DNA of 64,000 nucleotides, from NCBI GenBank assembly GCA_001442985.1, contig LDYB01000023.1, positions 186,001 through 250,000 of the forward strand. The letters run 5' to 3'. This document shows, piece by piece, positions 48,158-57,633 of this stretch. Below the pieces are notes generated by a model that was not told the DNA's origin, did not search any database, and was given only the letters and a program-made list of their open reading frames with translations. Position 1 is the stretch's first letter. Each line of letters opens with the position of its first letter. Origin of the DNA: Armatimonadetes bacterium DC (GTDB lineage Bacteria; Armatimonadota; Fimbriimonadia; Fimbriimonadales; GBS-DC). The translations under genes were made by a program, and so were the position numbers.

Positions 48158-49192
48158 ATGGAGATACCCTCTCTGGTGCGCATGGTTTTGGAAGGCGAGG
48201 ATTTGAACGAGGCGCAAGCTTACGCCCTGATGCACGCGCTGATGGAAGGGCAGCTCACCCCTGTGCAGGTGGCGGGCGTGCTGATGACGATGCGCACGCG
48301 CGGCGAAACGCTGGACGAAATTGTCGGCTTCGCACGCGCGATGCGCGAACACTCCGTGAAGGTTTCGGTCAACCGCCCCGACCTGCTGGATACCTGCGGC
48401 ACGGGGGGCGACCGCATTAAGACATGGAACCTCTCCACTGCGACGGCGTTTGTGGTGGCAGGTGCAGGCGTGCCCGTGGCGAAGCACGGCAACCGCGCCG
48501 TCAGCAGCCGCTGTGGGAGCGCCGATGTGCTGGAAGCGCTCGGCGCGAACATTCAGCTCACTCCAGAGCAGGTCGCCAGATGTATCGAAACCGTTGGCGT
48601 GGGGTTTCTTTTTGCGCCGTTGCATCACCCTGCGATGAAGCATGTCGCCCCCGTGCGTCGCGAGCTGGGGGTGCGCACTGTGTTCAATCTGCTGGGACCG
48701 CTGACCAATCCCGCAGGCGCGAAGCGCCAGATGGTAGGCGTGTTCCACTGGGAGTGGCTCACGATGCTCGCGGAGGCGCTGGCGCGACTGGGCGCCGAAC
48801 GCGCCTGCGTGGTGCATGGGATGGACGGGCTGGATGAGGTCTCCCCTATCGGCGTCACGGTGCTGACCCATCTTAGAAGCGACGGCACGCTGGAGTCGTT
48901 CGAGTTCAGCCCGCAGGATTTAGGTTTAACGCCGCTTCCGATGACAGCGATTGCGCCCGGTGAAACCCCCGAAGAGAACGCGCAAATTCTCCGCGCCGCG
49001 CTCGCCGGTGACGACGAGCAGCGGATGCAGGCGCTGCTACCTAACGCGGGCGTCGCCCTCTGGATTGCAGGACGTGCCAGCGACATCCGCGAGGGGGTTC
49101 ACATGGCGCTCCGCGTGATTGAAACGGGACGCGCGATAGAGACTTTAGAAGACTACATCGCCTTCACGCGCTCTTTGGCATCGGAAGGCTGA
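48158..49192 (+). CDS. trpD: Anthranilate phosphoribosyltransferase
   Basis: 344 residues. It couples anthranilate with PRPP in tryptophan synthesis. Motifs: DTCGTGGDRIKTWNLST (PRPP), VAKHGNRAVSSRCGSADVLEALG and HHPAMKHVAPVRRELGVRTVFN, PLTNPAGAKRQMVGV. TACTAT at 48144-48149 lies 8 nt before ATG with no ribosome site, hence probably leaderless. No other trp genes are near. Its last 40 nt overlap the convergent CDF gene. Confidence 0.96.
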   Translation: MEIPSLVRMVLEGEDLNEAQAYALMHALMEGQLTPVQVAGVLMTMRTRGETLDEIVGFARAMREHSVKVSVNRPDLLDTCGTGGDRIKTWNLSTATAFVVAGAGVPVAKHGNRAVSSRCGSADVLEALGANIQLTPEQVARCIETVGVGFLFAPLHHPAMKHVAPVRRELGVRTVFNLLGPLTNPAGAKRQMVGVFHWEWLTMLAEALARLGAERACVVHGMDGLDEVSPIGVTVLTHLRSDGTLESFEFSPQDLGLTPLPMTAIAPGETPEENAQILRAALAGDDEQRMQALLPNAGVALWIAGRASDIREGVHMALRVIETGRAIETLEDYIAFTRSLASEG

Positions 49193-50094
49193 TGCGAGGC
49201 ACGGGTGGGGTCGTAGGGGTCCACATGAATCACCACCTGCGCGGGCGCCAGCGCCTGCGCGATTCGCTTTTCCAGTCGGTCGGCAACGGCATGCGCCTGC
49301 TGTAAACTCCAGTCGCTGGGCACCACGATATGGAGGTCTATATAACGCATTGCGCCCGAACGGCGCGTGCGCAGGCGGTGATAACTGATGACATCGGGTT
49401 CGCTCCGCACCAGCGCATCAATCAGAGCAATCTCGTCAGGAGGCAGGCTCTGGTCTATCAGGTCATGGAACGCATGGGTGGCTAAGCGCCACGCGCCCCG
49501 CATGAGCCACAGCGCAATCCCAATCGCCAGCAGGGGGTCAATCGCCGTCCAGCCCGTCAGCTCGATAATGCCCAGCGCGACGAGAACGCCCAGACTGGTC
49601 CAGAAGTCCACCATCAGGTGCTGCCCGTTGGAAAGCAGTGCGAGCGAGCCTGTGCGCTTGCCCACGCGCAACACATAACGCCCCACAAAGAAACTGGTGA
49701 TTGCGGAGAGCGCCATCACCCCGATCCCGACCTCCAGGCTCTCCAGCTCACTGCCCACGAACAGCCGGTGAACGCCTTCCCCTATCAGGTACAGCACCAT
49801 CAGGAACAACAGAATAGCTTCTCCGAAGCCTGTGAGGGTCTCCACCTTGCCGTGCCCATAAGGGTGGCGTTCGTCGGGCGGGGCGGACGCCACCCGCACG
49901 CCCACATATGCCAGTGTGGAGGCGACAATATCGGTCGCCGAATGGAGCGCCTCCGAGAGCAGGCTCATCGAACCTGTGAGCAACGCCGCCACCAGCTTGC
50001 CCGCCGTGAACAGCACATTATACGCCAGCGAGATGGTGGTCGCGCGCCGCTTGGCACGCTCGTGATGGCTCCACTCTGCAGGATAGTTTGCCAT
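49153..50094 (-). CDS. Cation diffusion facilitator (CDF) transporter
   Basis: 313 residues with six membrane helices and a C-terminal cytoplasmic domain. Helix 2 has LLSEALHSATDIVASTLAY (metal-site Ser/His/Asp), helix 5 MVDFWTSLGVLVAL, and DERHPYGHGKVE is the conserved loop. CDF proteins export Zn, Fe, Mn or Co by proton antiport; the His/Asp pattern (HSATD, HLMVD) suggests Fe/Zn/Mn but is not decisive. It lies 13 nt after the ABC ATPase gene. It is 40 nt convergent with trpD. Confidence 0.93.
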   Translation of the reverse strand: MANYPAEWSHHERAKRRATTISLAYNVLFTAGKLVAALLTGSMSLLSEALHSATDIVASTLAYVGVRVASAPPDERHPYGHGKVETLTGFGEAILLFLMVLYLIGEGVHRLFVGSELESLEVGIGVMALSAITSFFVGRYVLRVGKRTGSLALLSNGQHLMVDFWTSLGVLVALGIIELTGWTAIDPLLAIGIALWLMRGAWRLATHAFHDLIDQSLPPDEIALIDALVRSEPDVISYHRLRTRRSGAMRYIDLHIVVPSDWSLQQAHAVADRLEKRIAQALAPAQVVIHVDPYDPTRASHQPSDAKERVKAM

Positions 50095-50107
50095 GGGGTT
50101 TTCCCCC

Positions 50108-50863
50108 TCAGGTTTGTACGGGCGTTTCCGAAACAGGCGCTTCCGCCTCTTCTGTCAGGCGCAGGAACACCTCCTCGAGGGTGCTGCCCTCCATCTGGGC
50201 GCGTTCCTGCAACTCCGAGAGGGTGCCTTCGGTCAGCAGCTTGCCCCGATGCATAATAATCACGCGGTCGCACAGGCGCTCGGCGGTGTCCAGCTGGTGC
50301 GTGCTGACGAGGATGGCGCAGCCTTCGTCGCGCAGGCGCATCAGGTCGTTTTTGAGCGTATACTGCCCGCGCGGGTCAATCCCCATCAACGGCTCATCGC
50401 AGAGAAACACCTTCGCGTCATGCACGAGGGCGCAGACCACCGCCAGCTTCTGTTTCATGCCTTTAGAGAGCGTGCCTGCCAGCGCGTCCGCCTTGTCTTT
50501 CAGTTCGTAGCGTTCCAGCAGGGCATCAGCGCGCGCCTCATAAAGCGGCACGGTCTGATAGCACATCGCCACCAGGCGCATATGCTCTCGCACGGTAAGC
50601 AGCTCATAGGGGTTGGGCATTTCGGGAATGAACGCCAGCAGGCTTTTCGCTTCACGCTCGGCTTGCGCCAGGTCGTACTCCCCTATCTGGATGCGCCCCG
50701 AATCGGGTTTGAGGATGCCCGCAATACAGCGCAAAGTGGTGGTCTTGCCCGCGCCGTTGGGACCCAGCAGCCCCACGATTTCACCCGGCTCCACGCGAAA
50801 ACTGACCCCATCCACCGCGCGCAGCCCCTTGAACGACTTCACCAGATTCTCAACGACCAACAT
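50108..50863 (-). CDS. ABC transporter ATP-binding protein
   Basis: 251 residues. Walker A GPNGAGKTTT, signature LSKGMKQKLAV (variant of LSGGQ), Walker B VFLCDEPLMGID and switch His in STHQLDTAERL. This is the CcmA/NatA-like class used for ABC-2 type export. No permease is adjacent; the neighbour is a LolA-like protein 2 nt upstream and a CDF gene downstream. Confidence 0.92.
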   Translation of the reverse strand: MLVVENLVKSFKGLRAVDGVSFRVEPGEIVGLLGPNGAGKTTTLRCIAGILKPDSGRIQIGEYDLAQAEREAKSLLAFIPEMPNPYELLTVREHMRLVAMCYQTVPLYEARADALLERYELKDKADALAGTLSKGMKQKLAVVCALVHDAKVFLCDEPLMGIDPRGQYTLKNDLMRLRDEGCAILVSTHQLDTAERLCDRVIIMHRGKLLTEGTLSELQERAQMEGSTLEEVFLRLTEEAEAPVSETPVQT

Positions 50864-50865
50864 GT

Positions 50866-51588
50866 TTACTGTTTCGGCTTGCGGAAAAGCGAGTCGTTTA
50901 TCGGAACATTGTGGCGCACTTGCTGGAGATAAATGACGCTCTCCATTCCCGACACCTGTTGACGCACGCGAAACGGGTACATTATTCCGTCCACACGGCG
51001 GTAGTCTTCCAGCAGGCTGGTGGCGACGATACTACCCTGCGGGGTCACCACTTCGCTATCGTCGCGGCGAACAAGAAATTCGCGCGTATCGATATACAGG
51101 GTCGCTTTCGTGCCATGTGTTGTGGTGAGGTCAATCACATAGACCTCGTGGTTGCCAAGCTTCTGCACCCCGCGCAGCCTGGGATTGCGATACTGCTTGC
51201 GCCAGTTGCCCACACTGGTGAAATTCGCCGCCGATTTGAGCTGCTCCAGTTCCTTGCCCTTAATCTCGCGCAGACCCGTCATGTTGCTCTTTTCCCAGCC
51301 CACCTTGCCGTCAAAGCCGCTGGTCTGCTCCAGCACGCCGGGGATCGTCTGACGAACCAGCACTTTGTTTGGCGCTTTGAAGTAGATTTCTATCGTGCCG
51401 CTCAGTTTCTGAGCAGGCGCCTGGAAAGTCCCTTTGACATGGATACTTTTGAGTGTGCGGATTTTCGCGCCGCCTGCAGCGGCTTCGGCTTTGTCCAGAA
51501 CCTGCTCGGCGGTCAGTCGCTGCGCCACAACCGATGCGCCCAGTAGCACTGCGGTAAGACCTGCTATTCCGAGTATGCGAGTTTTCAT
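50866..51588 (-). CDS. LolA-like periplasmic outer-membrane lipoprotein-sorting protein
   Basis: 240 residues. Signal peptide about 1-22. The fold pattern (LTAEQVLDKAEAAAGG, a Trp-containing strand GFDGKVGWEKSN, LYIDTREFLVRRDDS, DGIMYPFRV) resembles LolA/LolB and DUF4292. It may ferry lipids or lipoproteins, or measure a ligand as a lipoprotein-like chaperone; its place in the ABC operon suggests a shared export role. Confidence 0.75.
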   Translation of the reverse strand: MKTRILGIAGLTAVLLGASVVAQRLTAEQVLDKAEAAAGGAKIRTLKSIHVKGTFQAPAQKLSGTIEIYFKAPNKVLVRQTIPGVLEQTSGFDGKVGWEKSNMTGLREIKGKELEQLKSAANFTSVGNWRKQYRNPRLRGVQKLGNHEVYVIDLTTTHGTKATLYIDTREFLVRRDDSEVVTPQGSIVATSLLEDYRRVDGIMYPFRVRQQVSGMESVIYLQQVRHNVPINDSLFRKPKQ

Positions 51589-51622
51589 CGTTGTTCCCCT
51601 CGCCGAGAAGTATACCCTGCCC

Positions 51623-52006
51623 TCAACGCATCGTGAACGCCGACCAGATTGCCAGCGCGGTCATCACCGCCAGAGGAATGACCACACCGACCACAAATCC
51701 AATCACCATCGGGGTTCCACCCTGCACCACTCCATAGACCACCGCCATCATCAGGGGGTATTTCGCGAGGTTGAACAGAGGCAGGAGTCGCTGGACGCCT
51801 TTGCCCCGCAGCAGCCAGACCAGAAAGCCATAGTATCCCATAATCCAGCCCAGCATGGCGGCACCAATCAGAACCCCCAGTGCGCCATGGGGGAAGCCCA
51901 GCCCCCACGCGATGCCCGCAACGCCCAGCGAAAGGATGAGGCTGCCGAGAGCCACAGCCCGCCACAGGCGCGATGGTTCGTCCATAAGCGAGTGTGCCGA
52001 ACGCAT
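51623..52006 (-). CDS. Small four-helix membrane protein, AtpI-like
   Basis: 127 residues with four hydrophobic helices (about 20-40, 43-63, 80-98 and 104-123), the size and layout of ATP synthase subunit I and related DUFs. No F0F1 genes are adjacent, so the name is uncertain. Start is ATG 52006, with ATGGGGG before it; ATG 51985 is a possible alternative. It is first in the operon with the LolA-like, ABC and CDF genes. Confidence 0.55.
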   Translation of the reverse strand: MRSAHSLMDEPSRLWRAVALGSLILSLGVAGIAWGLGFPHGALGVLIGAAMLGWIMGYYGFLVWLLRGKGVQRLLPLFNLAKYPLMMAVVYGVVQGGTPMVIGFVVGVVIPLAVMTALAIWSAFTMR

Positions 52007-52164
52007 CCCCCATGAGGATACTCGAAAAGAGTTCGCAGGCGGTGAACCGACTCCATTGTCTTATTTACTTGCCTGAAAAACGCGATTCGCAAAAAACAGG
52101 TATTGCCATATAACCCCTCCAGCAAACACATGCCCATTCCGAGTATAATTAGAGTTGTATCACG

Positions 52165-54183
52165 ATGGCTCTGGAGTCGCGCTGGTATTTTCAGCTGTTT
52201 GGGGGGTTCGAAGCGCGCTGTGGCACTCGGCGCGTGAACCGGTTGCGCACGGCAAAAACCGTCTCGCTACTGGGATACTTGATTACACACCCCCCGCATC
52301 GCTTTCCGCGTGAGGCGCTGGCGGAACTGTTCTGGCAGGATATGGAACCAGGGCGCGCCCGCAACAACCTGAGCGTTGCGCTGAACGCCATCCGATACGC
52401 CTTTGAGGCTCCTGAACCTGCGCCACCCCTGCTGATTGCCGAACCCCAGAGTGTGGGGCTGAACCGCGCCGCGTTTGACGCCGATGTGCTGGACTTCGCC
52501 GACGCGATTGCCCTCGCGCAACAAGCCAGCGACCCCAGTGCCCAGTATCAGTACTATCTTCAGGCAGTGCGTCTTTACACAGGCGAGTTTCTGGCAGGCT
52601 ACTACGACCTGTGGATCGTGGACGCGGGCGTTCAGTTTCAGCTGCAGTATAGCGAAGCGCTAAAACGCCTCACAGAGATAGACCTTCAGCAGGGCAACCG
52701 TGTGCAGGCAATCGAGTGGCTCCATCGGCTGGTGGCGCTGCACCCCACCGATGCAGAACCGCTCTGCACCCTCGTTGGTTTGTATCTGGACGAAGGGCGC
52801 CCCGAACCAGCGTATCAGGTCTGCAGTGCTTGGATCGAGCAATATCAGCGCGAACAGCGGCGTCGCGCCCCCATGGCTGTCCAGCGGCTGTTGCTCCAGT
52901 GCCAGCAGCTGGGGAGTCGGCGCGCCGTGCTGGCACGCAGGTCCAAACGCGCCCGCTCCGATAAGCCCGACCTCACAGCGCCAGCCCTGCCCACAACCCC
53001 GCGCGTGGAGACCGGAGCGCCCGAGCTCCCACAGCCAACTACACCGCTGTTTGGCAGGCAAACCGAGCTCCAGTCGCTGCTTAACTTGCTCCAGCGCCCC
53101 GAAACGCGCTGTGTCAGCATTCTGGGGCTGGGAGGGGTTGGCAAAACGCGCCTCGCAATAGCCGTCGCACAGCAGCTGGCAGGATCGCCTGAACGCACGG
53201 TGCTGTGGGTTCCGCTGGCGGGCATCCTGAATCCCGAACAGATGGGCGAAGCGATTCTCGCGGCGCTGGGCGTATCTGTTGCGTATGACCCCCTGGAGCA
53301 AGCGATTCACTGCCTGCGCCAGCTTGAGCGTGTGGTGCTGGTGCTGGATAATATGGAGCAACTCCTGCCCGAAGCATCAGCGATAATTGCGCGCCTTCTG
53401 GAATCGGTTCCTTATTGTCAGATGTTGATTACCTCGCGCGTGCCGCTCACAATTGACGCCGAGATTCGTTTCCATCTGGAGCCGCTCGCCTGCTCTGACG
53501 CGCCCGAATGCCCCGCCCTGCAGCTGTTTGTGCATCGGGCACAGCAGGTGGCGCAGGACTTCCGCCTGACCGAGCAGAATCGGAACCTCATCACCGCGCT
53601 CTGTCAAAGTCTGGACGGCATTCCGCTCGCGCTGGAGCTGGCAGCCTCGCGCGTGAATGTGTTGAGTCCCCGCCAGATGCTGGAGCAGGTGTCTCATCGC
53701 CTGAGCTGGCTTAAAACCCATCGTGTGGACATCCCTGCCCGCCACCGTGAAATGCGCACGGTGCTGGAGATTACCTGTGCCTCGCTGCCCGCCGATGCCC
53801 AGAAGCTCCTGCGCCAGATGGCGGTAGTGCCCGCCGCGTGGTCGGCAGACACGCTTCGGGAGATTTTTTACACCGAAGCGCCAGCCGACTCTCTTCTCGA
53901 ATCGCTGGAGAGTTTGTTGGGGGCAGGTCTGATTCAGCGTGTCGCCGCCAACGGCGCGGTTCTGTTTCGGATGCTGGAAGTTGTGCGCGAGCACGCTCTG
54001 GAGCAGATGACGCCCGATGAGCAGCGCGCCTGCAGAAGCCAGATTGCGGCGTGGGTGTGCGCCCAGGCAGACGCCCGCCGCGCCCAGAGCCGCACCGAAC
54101 AGCTCCCTCAGTGGCTCGCTTTCTGGGACGCGCACCGCGAATGCCTGCAGGACGCGCTCCAGCTCCTGCTGGAACAGGGGTAG
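52165..54183 (+). CDS. BTAD/SARP-like regulator with ATPase, N-terminal part (stops at in-frame TAG)
   Basis: 672 residues. An N-terminal winged helix (QLFGGFEARCGTRRVNRLRT, 9-28) and BTAD domain (about 115-245) precede a STAND/NB-ARC ATPase: Walker A ILGLGGVGKTRLA, Walker B VVLVLDNMEQLLP. This layout fits AfsR/MalT-type signalling regulators that bind DNA and a ligand. The frame ends in TAG at 54181-54183 and reopens in the same frame, so the natural protein was probably one of about 1083 residues. TATAAT at 52144-52149 lies 15 nt before ATG. Confidence 0.85.
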   Translation: MALESRWYFQLFGGFEARCGTRRVNRLRTAKTVSLLGYLITHPPHRFPREALAELFWQDMEPGRARNNLSVALNAIRYAFEAPEPAPPLLIAEPQSVGLNRAAFDADVLDFADAIALAQQASDPSAQYQYYLQAVRLYTGEFLAGYYDLWIVDAGVQFQLQYSEALKRLTEIDLQQGNRVQAIEWLHRLVALHPTDAEPLCTLVGLYLDEGRPEPAYQVCSAWIEQYQREQRRRAPMAVQRLLLQCQQLGSRRAVLARRSKRARSDKPDLTAPALPTTPRVETGAPELPQPTTPLFGRQTELQSLLNLLQRPETRCVSILGLGGVGKTRLAIAVAQQLAGSPERTVLWVPLAGILNPEQMGEAILAALGVSVAYDPLEQAIHCLRQLERVVLVLDNMEQLLPEASAIIARLLESVPYCQMLITSRVPLTIDAEIRFHLEPLACSDAPECPALQLFVHRAQQVAQDFRLTEQNRNLITALCQSLDGIPLALELAASRVNVLSPRQMLEQVSHRLSWLKTHRVDIPARHREMRTVLEITCASLPADAQKLLRQMAVVPAAWSADTLREIFYTEAPADSLLESLESLLGAGLIQRVAANGAVLFRMLEVVREHALEQMTPDEQRACRSQIAAWVCAQADARRAQSRTEQLPQWLAFWDAHRECLQDALQLLLEQG

Positions 54184-55416
54184 ACCGAAACGCTTTTCGA
54201 AGTGATTGTGTCGCTGGATCGGTATTTTCTTGCGCGCTGTGTCCTGCCCTGGGTGGAGGTGTTCCTGACACAGGCGATTCAGTTGCCCAACGGCACGTCC
54301 CTTATGCGATGTCGCCTACTCCGTTTGCTGACGGGCGTCTACTTCAAACGCGAGAGCTTTGAAACCAGCCGTGCGCTGGCGCACGAAATGCTCGCGCTGG
54401 CTGAAACGCTTCCCGAAAGCCCGGAAACGCTTGGCTGGGCGCTCTACTGGGTGGTACAGCACGCACTTACCGAGCGCGACTGGGCAACGGTTCACCATTA
54501 TTGGGAGCGCCTGTGGTCGATGTACCCCTGCCATGAGGATTTTGAGCTCCACATCCAGATTCACTACCTGGCGGGCTACATCCCCTGGGAGCGTCAGCCG
54601 CCTGATTGGCGCGAGCGAGCCGTGCGAGAGGCGTTTCAGCAGCCCGATTTGCTGGTGCGTCAATCGCCCCTGAGTGCGTACAGCGAAGAGCTGACCCTGA
54701 GAGGCGATTACGAGAAGGCGCGACTGGTCTGCCTTGAGGAAGTGCAGCTCGCCCGCCAGCTGGATGACCCTATTCGCGTGGGTTCCGCGCTGGTAACCCA
54801 GCTCTTTATTGCCATTCAGCAGGGCGAACTGGAGAGCGCTGAGGCGCTTTTGCATGAGCTGCGCCAGTTAGACTTGCAGGTGGGTCGGTTCGCCGATACG
54901 CTCCTGTGGCTGGAAGGGCACTGGCGCCTGCGTCGCGGCGAGCCAGAACAGGCGCTGCAGGCGGCGCTGGAGCTGGTCGCCCGCCATCTGCCTTATGACC
55001 GCCCCCACGAGCTGGGAGGCGCATGGGACCTCGCCGCGCTCGCCGCTATTGCACAGGGCGACCTGCCCACCGCTTTGCGCTACGCCGAAAACGCGCTTGA
55101 CGCCCGCCGCCAGCAAGAAGACGCTTACCGCCTGCACTTCAGCAAAACGCACTACTACGGCATTCGCGCCATGCTCCAGCCAGACCCTGAAGCGGCGCAG
55201 GCGCTGGAAGCGTGCCTTGTGTTCTGGCAAGAGCGCGAGGCGCGCCCCTGGCAGGCGAACACCCTTTATTACCTTGCCCACGCCTACAAAGCGCTGGGCG
55301 ACCTGCCCCGCGCAAAAAGTGCCCTCGAAGAAGCCATCCAGCTGAACCAGGCGATGGGACGCCAGATCGCCCTCCAGCAGTGCCGCGCCCTCGCCGACGA
55401 AATGGCGACTTTTTAA
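54184..55416 (+). pseudogene. TPR C-terminal part of the same regulator, after the in-frame stop
   Basis: About 410 residues in the same frame as the upstream gene, directly after the amber codon; a GTG at 54202 is the first possible start but no ribosome site precedes it. It contains helical TPR-like repeats (YSEELTLRGDYEKARLVCLE, QALQAALELVARHLPYDR, NTLYYLAHAYKALGDLPRAKSA), the sensor part of such regulators. Read with the upstream part it completes the protein, so this is one split gene, unless the TAG is read through or is an assembly error. Confidence 0.7.
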
Positions 55417-55436
55417 GGGAATTTGCCCTTAAAAAA
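55410..55436 (+). terminator. Intrinsic terminator of the regulator gene
   Basis: TTTTTAAGGG / CCCTTAAAAA, a 10-bp stem with a 6-nt loop, overlapping the TAA stop of the TPR part. Confidence 0.85.
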
Positions 55437-55447
55437 CCCCAAATTTA

Positions 55448-55459
55448 GGACTTAAGTCC
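55448..55459. promoter_or_regulatory. Palindrome upstream of the tail-fibre-like gene
   Basis: GGACTTAAGTCC is a perfect 12-bp palindrome in the 130-bp gap, possibly an operator. The ribosome site AAGGAGG (55531-55537) belongs to the next gene. Confidence 0.3.
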
Positions 55460-55545
55460 CAGAAACCCCCCGATTTTTTAAGACTCTCGTAAGACCCCCT
55501 GTGGATAATAGAGGCAGGATATATTCCCGTAAGGAGGTGTATGCG

Positions 55546-57558
55546 ATGAAACGATGGCTTACAATCTCGGTGATGAGCGCACTGGTTGCGCTTTCGGCGC
55601 TTGCAGGCGCGTTCGCTCAGGGCGTAACGCAAGCGTTCACTTATCAGGGCTATCTGCGCCAGGGCGGCGCGCCCCTGAATAACCCCTCGCAATCGATGCG
55701 ATTCCGCATCTTCGCCACCGCCACAGACACTACCGTGCTCTGGGATTCGGGCACGCTGACCGTGAATGTGTCCAACGGGCTGTTTACCGTGCAGCTAAAC
55801 CCGCCTGCGTCCATCTGGACAGGCGCGGATCGCTACCTTGAGATTGGGATTGTTAGTGGCAGTTCAACCACTTGGCTCACCCCGCGCGTGCTGATTCGCG
55901 CGACCCCCTATGCGAACACGGCAACCCAGCTGAACATGTTCCAGTCGGGCACGTCCAACGCCGACCGCATGGTGATTACCCATTCGCCTGCGTTCCCGAA
56001 CTGGGGTTTGCAGTATCAGGACAGCACCGACAAGTTCAACTTCTTAGCGGGCGGCGCTTCTGTAATGACAGTGGATCTGGGCGTGGGTCGCGTCGGGATT
56101 GGCACTTCAACGCCTGCACACGCGCTGGATGTGTCGGGCGATGTGCGCTGGAGCGGCGTTTTGCAGGGTGGTTCGGTGCCGTGGGCGCGTATCACGGGCG
56201 CGCCGAGCTTTCTGAGCGGGTCGGGCACAGCGAACCGCGTCGCGTTGTTCACCGCCGCGAACACGCTGGGCGACTCCGTAATTTTCCAGAGCGGCTCCAA
56301 TATCGGTATCGGGACGACCACTCCCACCTATCCTCTGGAAGTCAGCGGTGGAATGCTGGTCAATAGTTCTACGGGGACTCTGCGAATAGGATTTCCATCT
56401 TCTGCCAACCAGTGGTACTTCGGTACCATCGGCGGAGGCGCCAACCTGCAGCTATGGGAGAATGCCGCGAGTGCCGTCCGAATGTATTTTCAGGCGGGTG
56501 GCAATGTCGGCATCGGCACGACCAGCCCTGCCGCAAGGCTGGACATCGCAGGTGGCGCGTGGAACACCGAGACCAGTGAAGGCGACCTGCGCATCGGCAA
56601 CGCAACCTATCGCCTGAAGATGGGAGTCGCGACAGGTGGCGGCGGTGCAGGGCACGCCACGATTGCCGCGCAGGGTGGCGCGAACCTGCTCTCACTGGGC
56701 GCGGGCACCACGCTTGCCACCCAGCGCACGCTCACCATCACAGGCAGTGGGAATGTGGGTGTTGGCACAATTAATCCCACATATCTGGTGGATGTGCAAG
56801 GCAACCGCAACACGCAACTGGTCAACATCAGCAACGCCAACACTGGCACTACCGCGAATGGCATCTGGGTGACTGTGGTGGGCAGCAGCGCTTACGGTAT
56901 CTACTCAACCGCTGCTGGAACCACTGGCACGGGCGTGTATGGCTTTGCAACCGCCACCACCGGCGCCCCCTGGGGCGTGTGGGGACGCACCGCCGGCTCC
57001 ACCTCCGACTCCTACGGCGTGGTCGCCCAGGAACCCGCTGGCGGCGCAGGACACGCCTTCTTTACCACGGGCAGCGTCGCCGCCGCCATCAAGTCGTTCC
57101 AGATTGACCACCCCCTCAGCCCCGAAACCCACTACCTGAACCACTTCTGCGCCGAAGGTCCCGAACCCTACACCCTCTATCGGGGTATGGTGGTGCTGGA
57201 TGCACGCGGCGAAGCGTGGGTGCAACTGCCCGATTACTTTGAAGCCATCAACCGCGACGCCACCTACCACCTGACCCCTGTTGGTGCGCCGATGCCGAAC
57301 CTGCATGTCGCCGTGGAAATCCAGAATAATCGCTTCAAAATCGCGGGCGGCGTACCGGGCAGAAAGGTCAGCTGGGAAGTGAAAGCCATCCGCAACGACC
57401 GCTGGGTACAGCAGTACGGCTACCAGACCGAGCAGGAGAAGGAGGACGAAATCAAGGGCAAGTACCTGCATCCTGAGCTGTACGGGCAACCAACGGAGCG
57501 CGGGATTCTCTATCGCCCTGAACCCGATTCCACGCCGAGCGGAACGAGCAAGCCGTGA
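55546..57558 (+). CDS. Large secreted protein with phage tail-fibre-like repeats
   Basis: 670 residues from ATG 55546 (AAGGAGG upstream); the longer frame is rejected. Signal peptide about 1-25 (AGAFAQ). Repeats such as RVGIGTSTPAHALDVSGDV, NIGIGTTTPTYPLEVSGG and NVGIGTTSPAARLDIAGG resemble tail-fibre shaft repeats. The C-terminal 170 residues (FQIDHPLSPETHYLNHFCAEG, VQLPDYFEAIN) form a conserved end domain seen in many extracellular proteins of environmental bacteria. No phage genes are near, so it is probably a cell-surface fibre. Confidence 0.72.
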   Translation: MKRWLTISVMSALVALSALAGAFAQGVTQAFTYQGYLRQGGAPLNNPSQSMRFRIFATATDTTVLWDSGTLTVNVSNGLFTVQLNPPASIWTGADRYLEIGIVSGSSTTWLTPRVLIRATPYANTATQLNMFQSGTSNADRMVITHSPAFPNWGLQYQDSTDKFNFLAGGASVMTVDLGVGRVGIGTSTPAHALDVSGDVRWSGVLQGGSVPWARITGAPSFLSGSGTANRVALFTAANTLGDSVIFQSGSNIGIGTTTPTYPLEVSGGMLVNSSTGTLRIGFPSSANQWYFGTIGGGANLQLWENAASAVRMYFQAGGNVGIGTTSPAARLDIAGGAWNTETSEGDLRIGNATYRLKMGVATGGGGAGHATIAAQGGANLLSLGAGTTLATQRTLTITGSGNVGVGTINPTYLVDVQGNRNTQLVNISNANTGTTANGIWVTVVGSSAYGIYSTAAGTTGTGVYGFATATTGAPWGVWGRTAGSTSDSYGVVAQEPAGGAGHAFFTTGSVAAAIKSFQIDHPLSPETHYLNHFCAEGPEPYTLYRGMVVLDARGEAWVQLPDYFEAINRDATYHLTPVGAPMPNLHVAVEIQNNRFKIAGGVPGRKVSWEVKAIRNDRWVQQYGYQTEQEKEDEIKGKYLHPELYGQPTERGILYRPEPDSTPSGTSKP

Positions 57559-57573
57559 GGCGCTTATCCCCTA

Positions 57574-57605
57574 CCCCCTCTTCTCTCCGAGCAGGAGAGA
57601 GGGGG
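57574..57605 (+). terminator. Hairpin after the tail-fibre-like gene
   Basis: CCCCCTCTTCTCTCC paired with GGAGAGAGGGGG over 12 bp with one bulge. No clear T run. It precedes the small dockerin gene. Confidence 0.5.
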
Positions 57606-57633
57606 CACAACGAAACGATGGAGGTGAACAACA

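Noticed and set aside
54181-54183. TAG as a pyrrolysine codon
   Set aside because: No pyl genes are seen and the regulator is not a methylamine enzyme; mutation, sequencing error or readthrough are simpler.
55546-57558. Part of a prophage
   Set aside because: Only one tail-fibre-like gene, with a signal peptide and typical host neighbours; no capsid, terminase or integrase.
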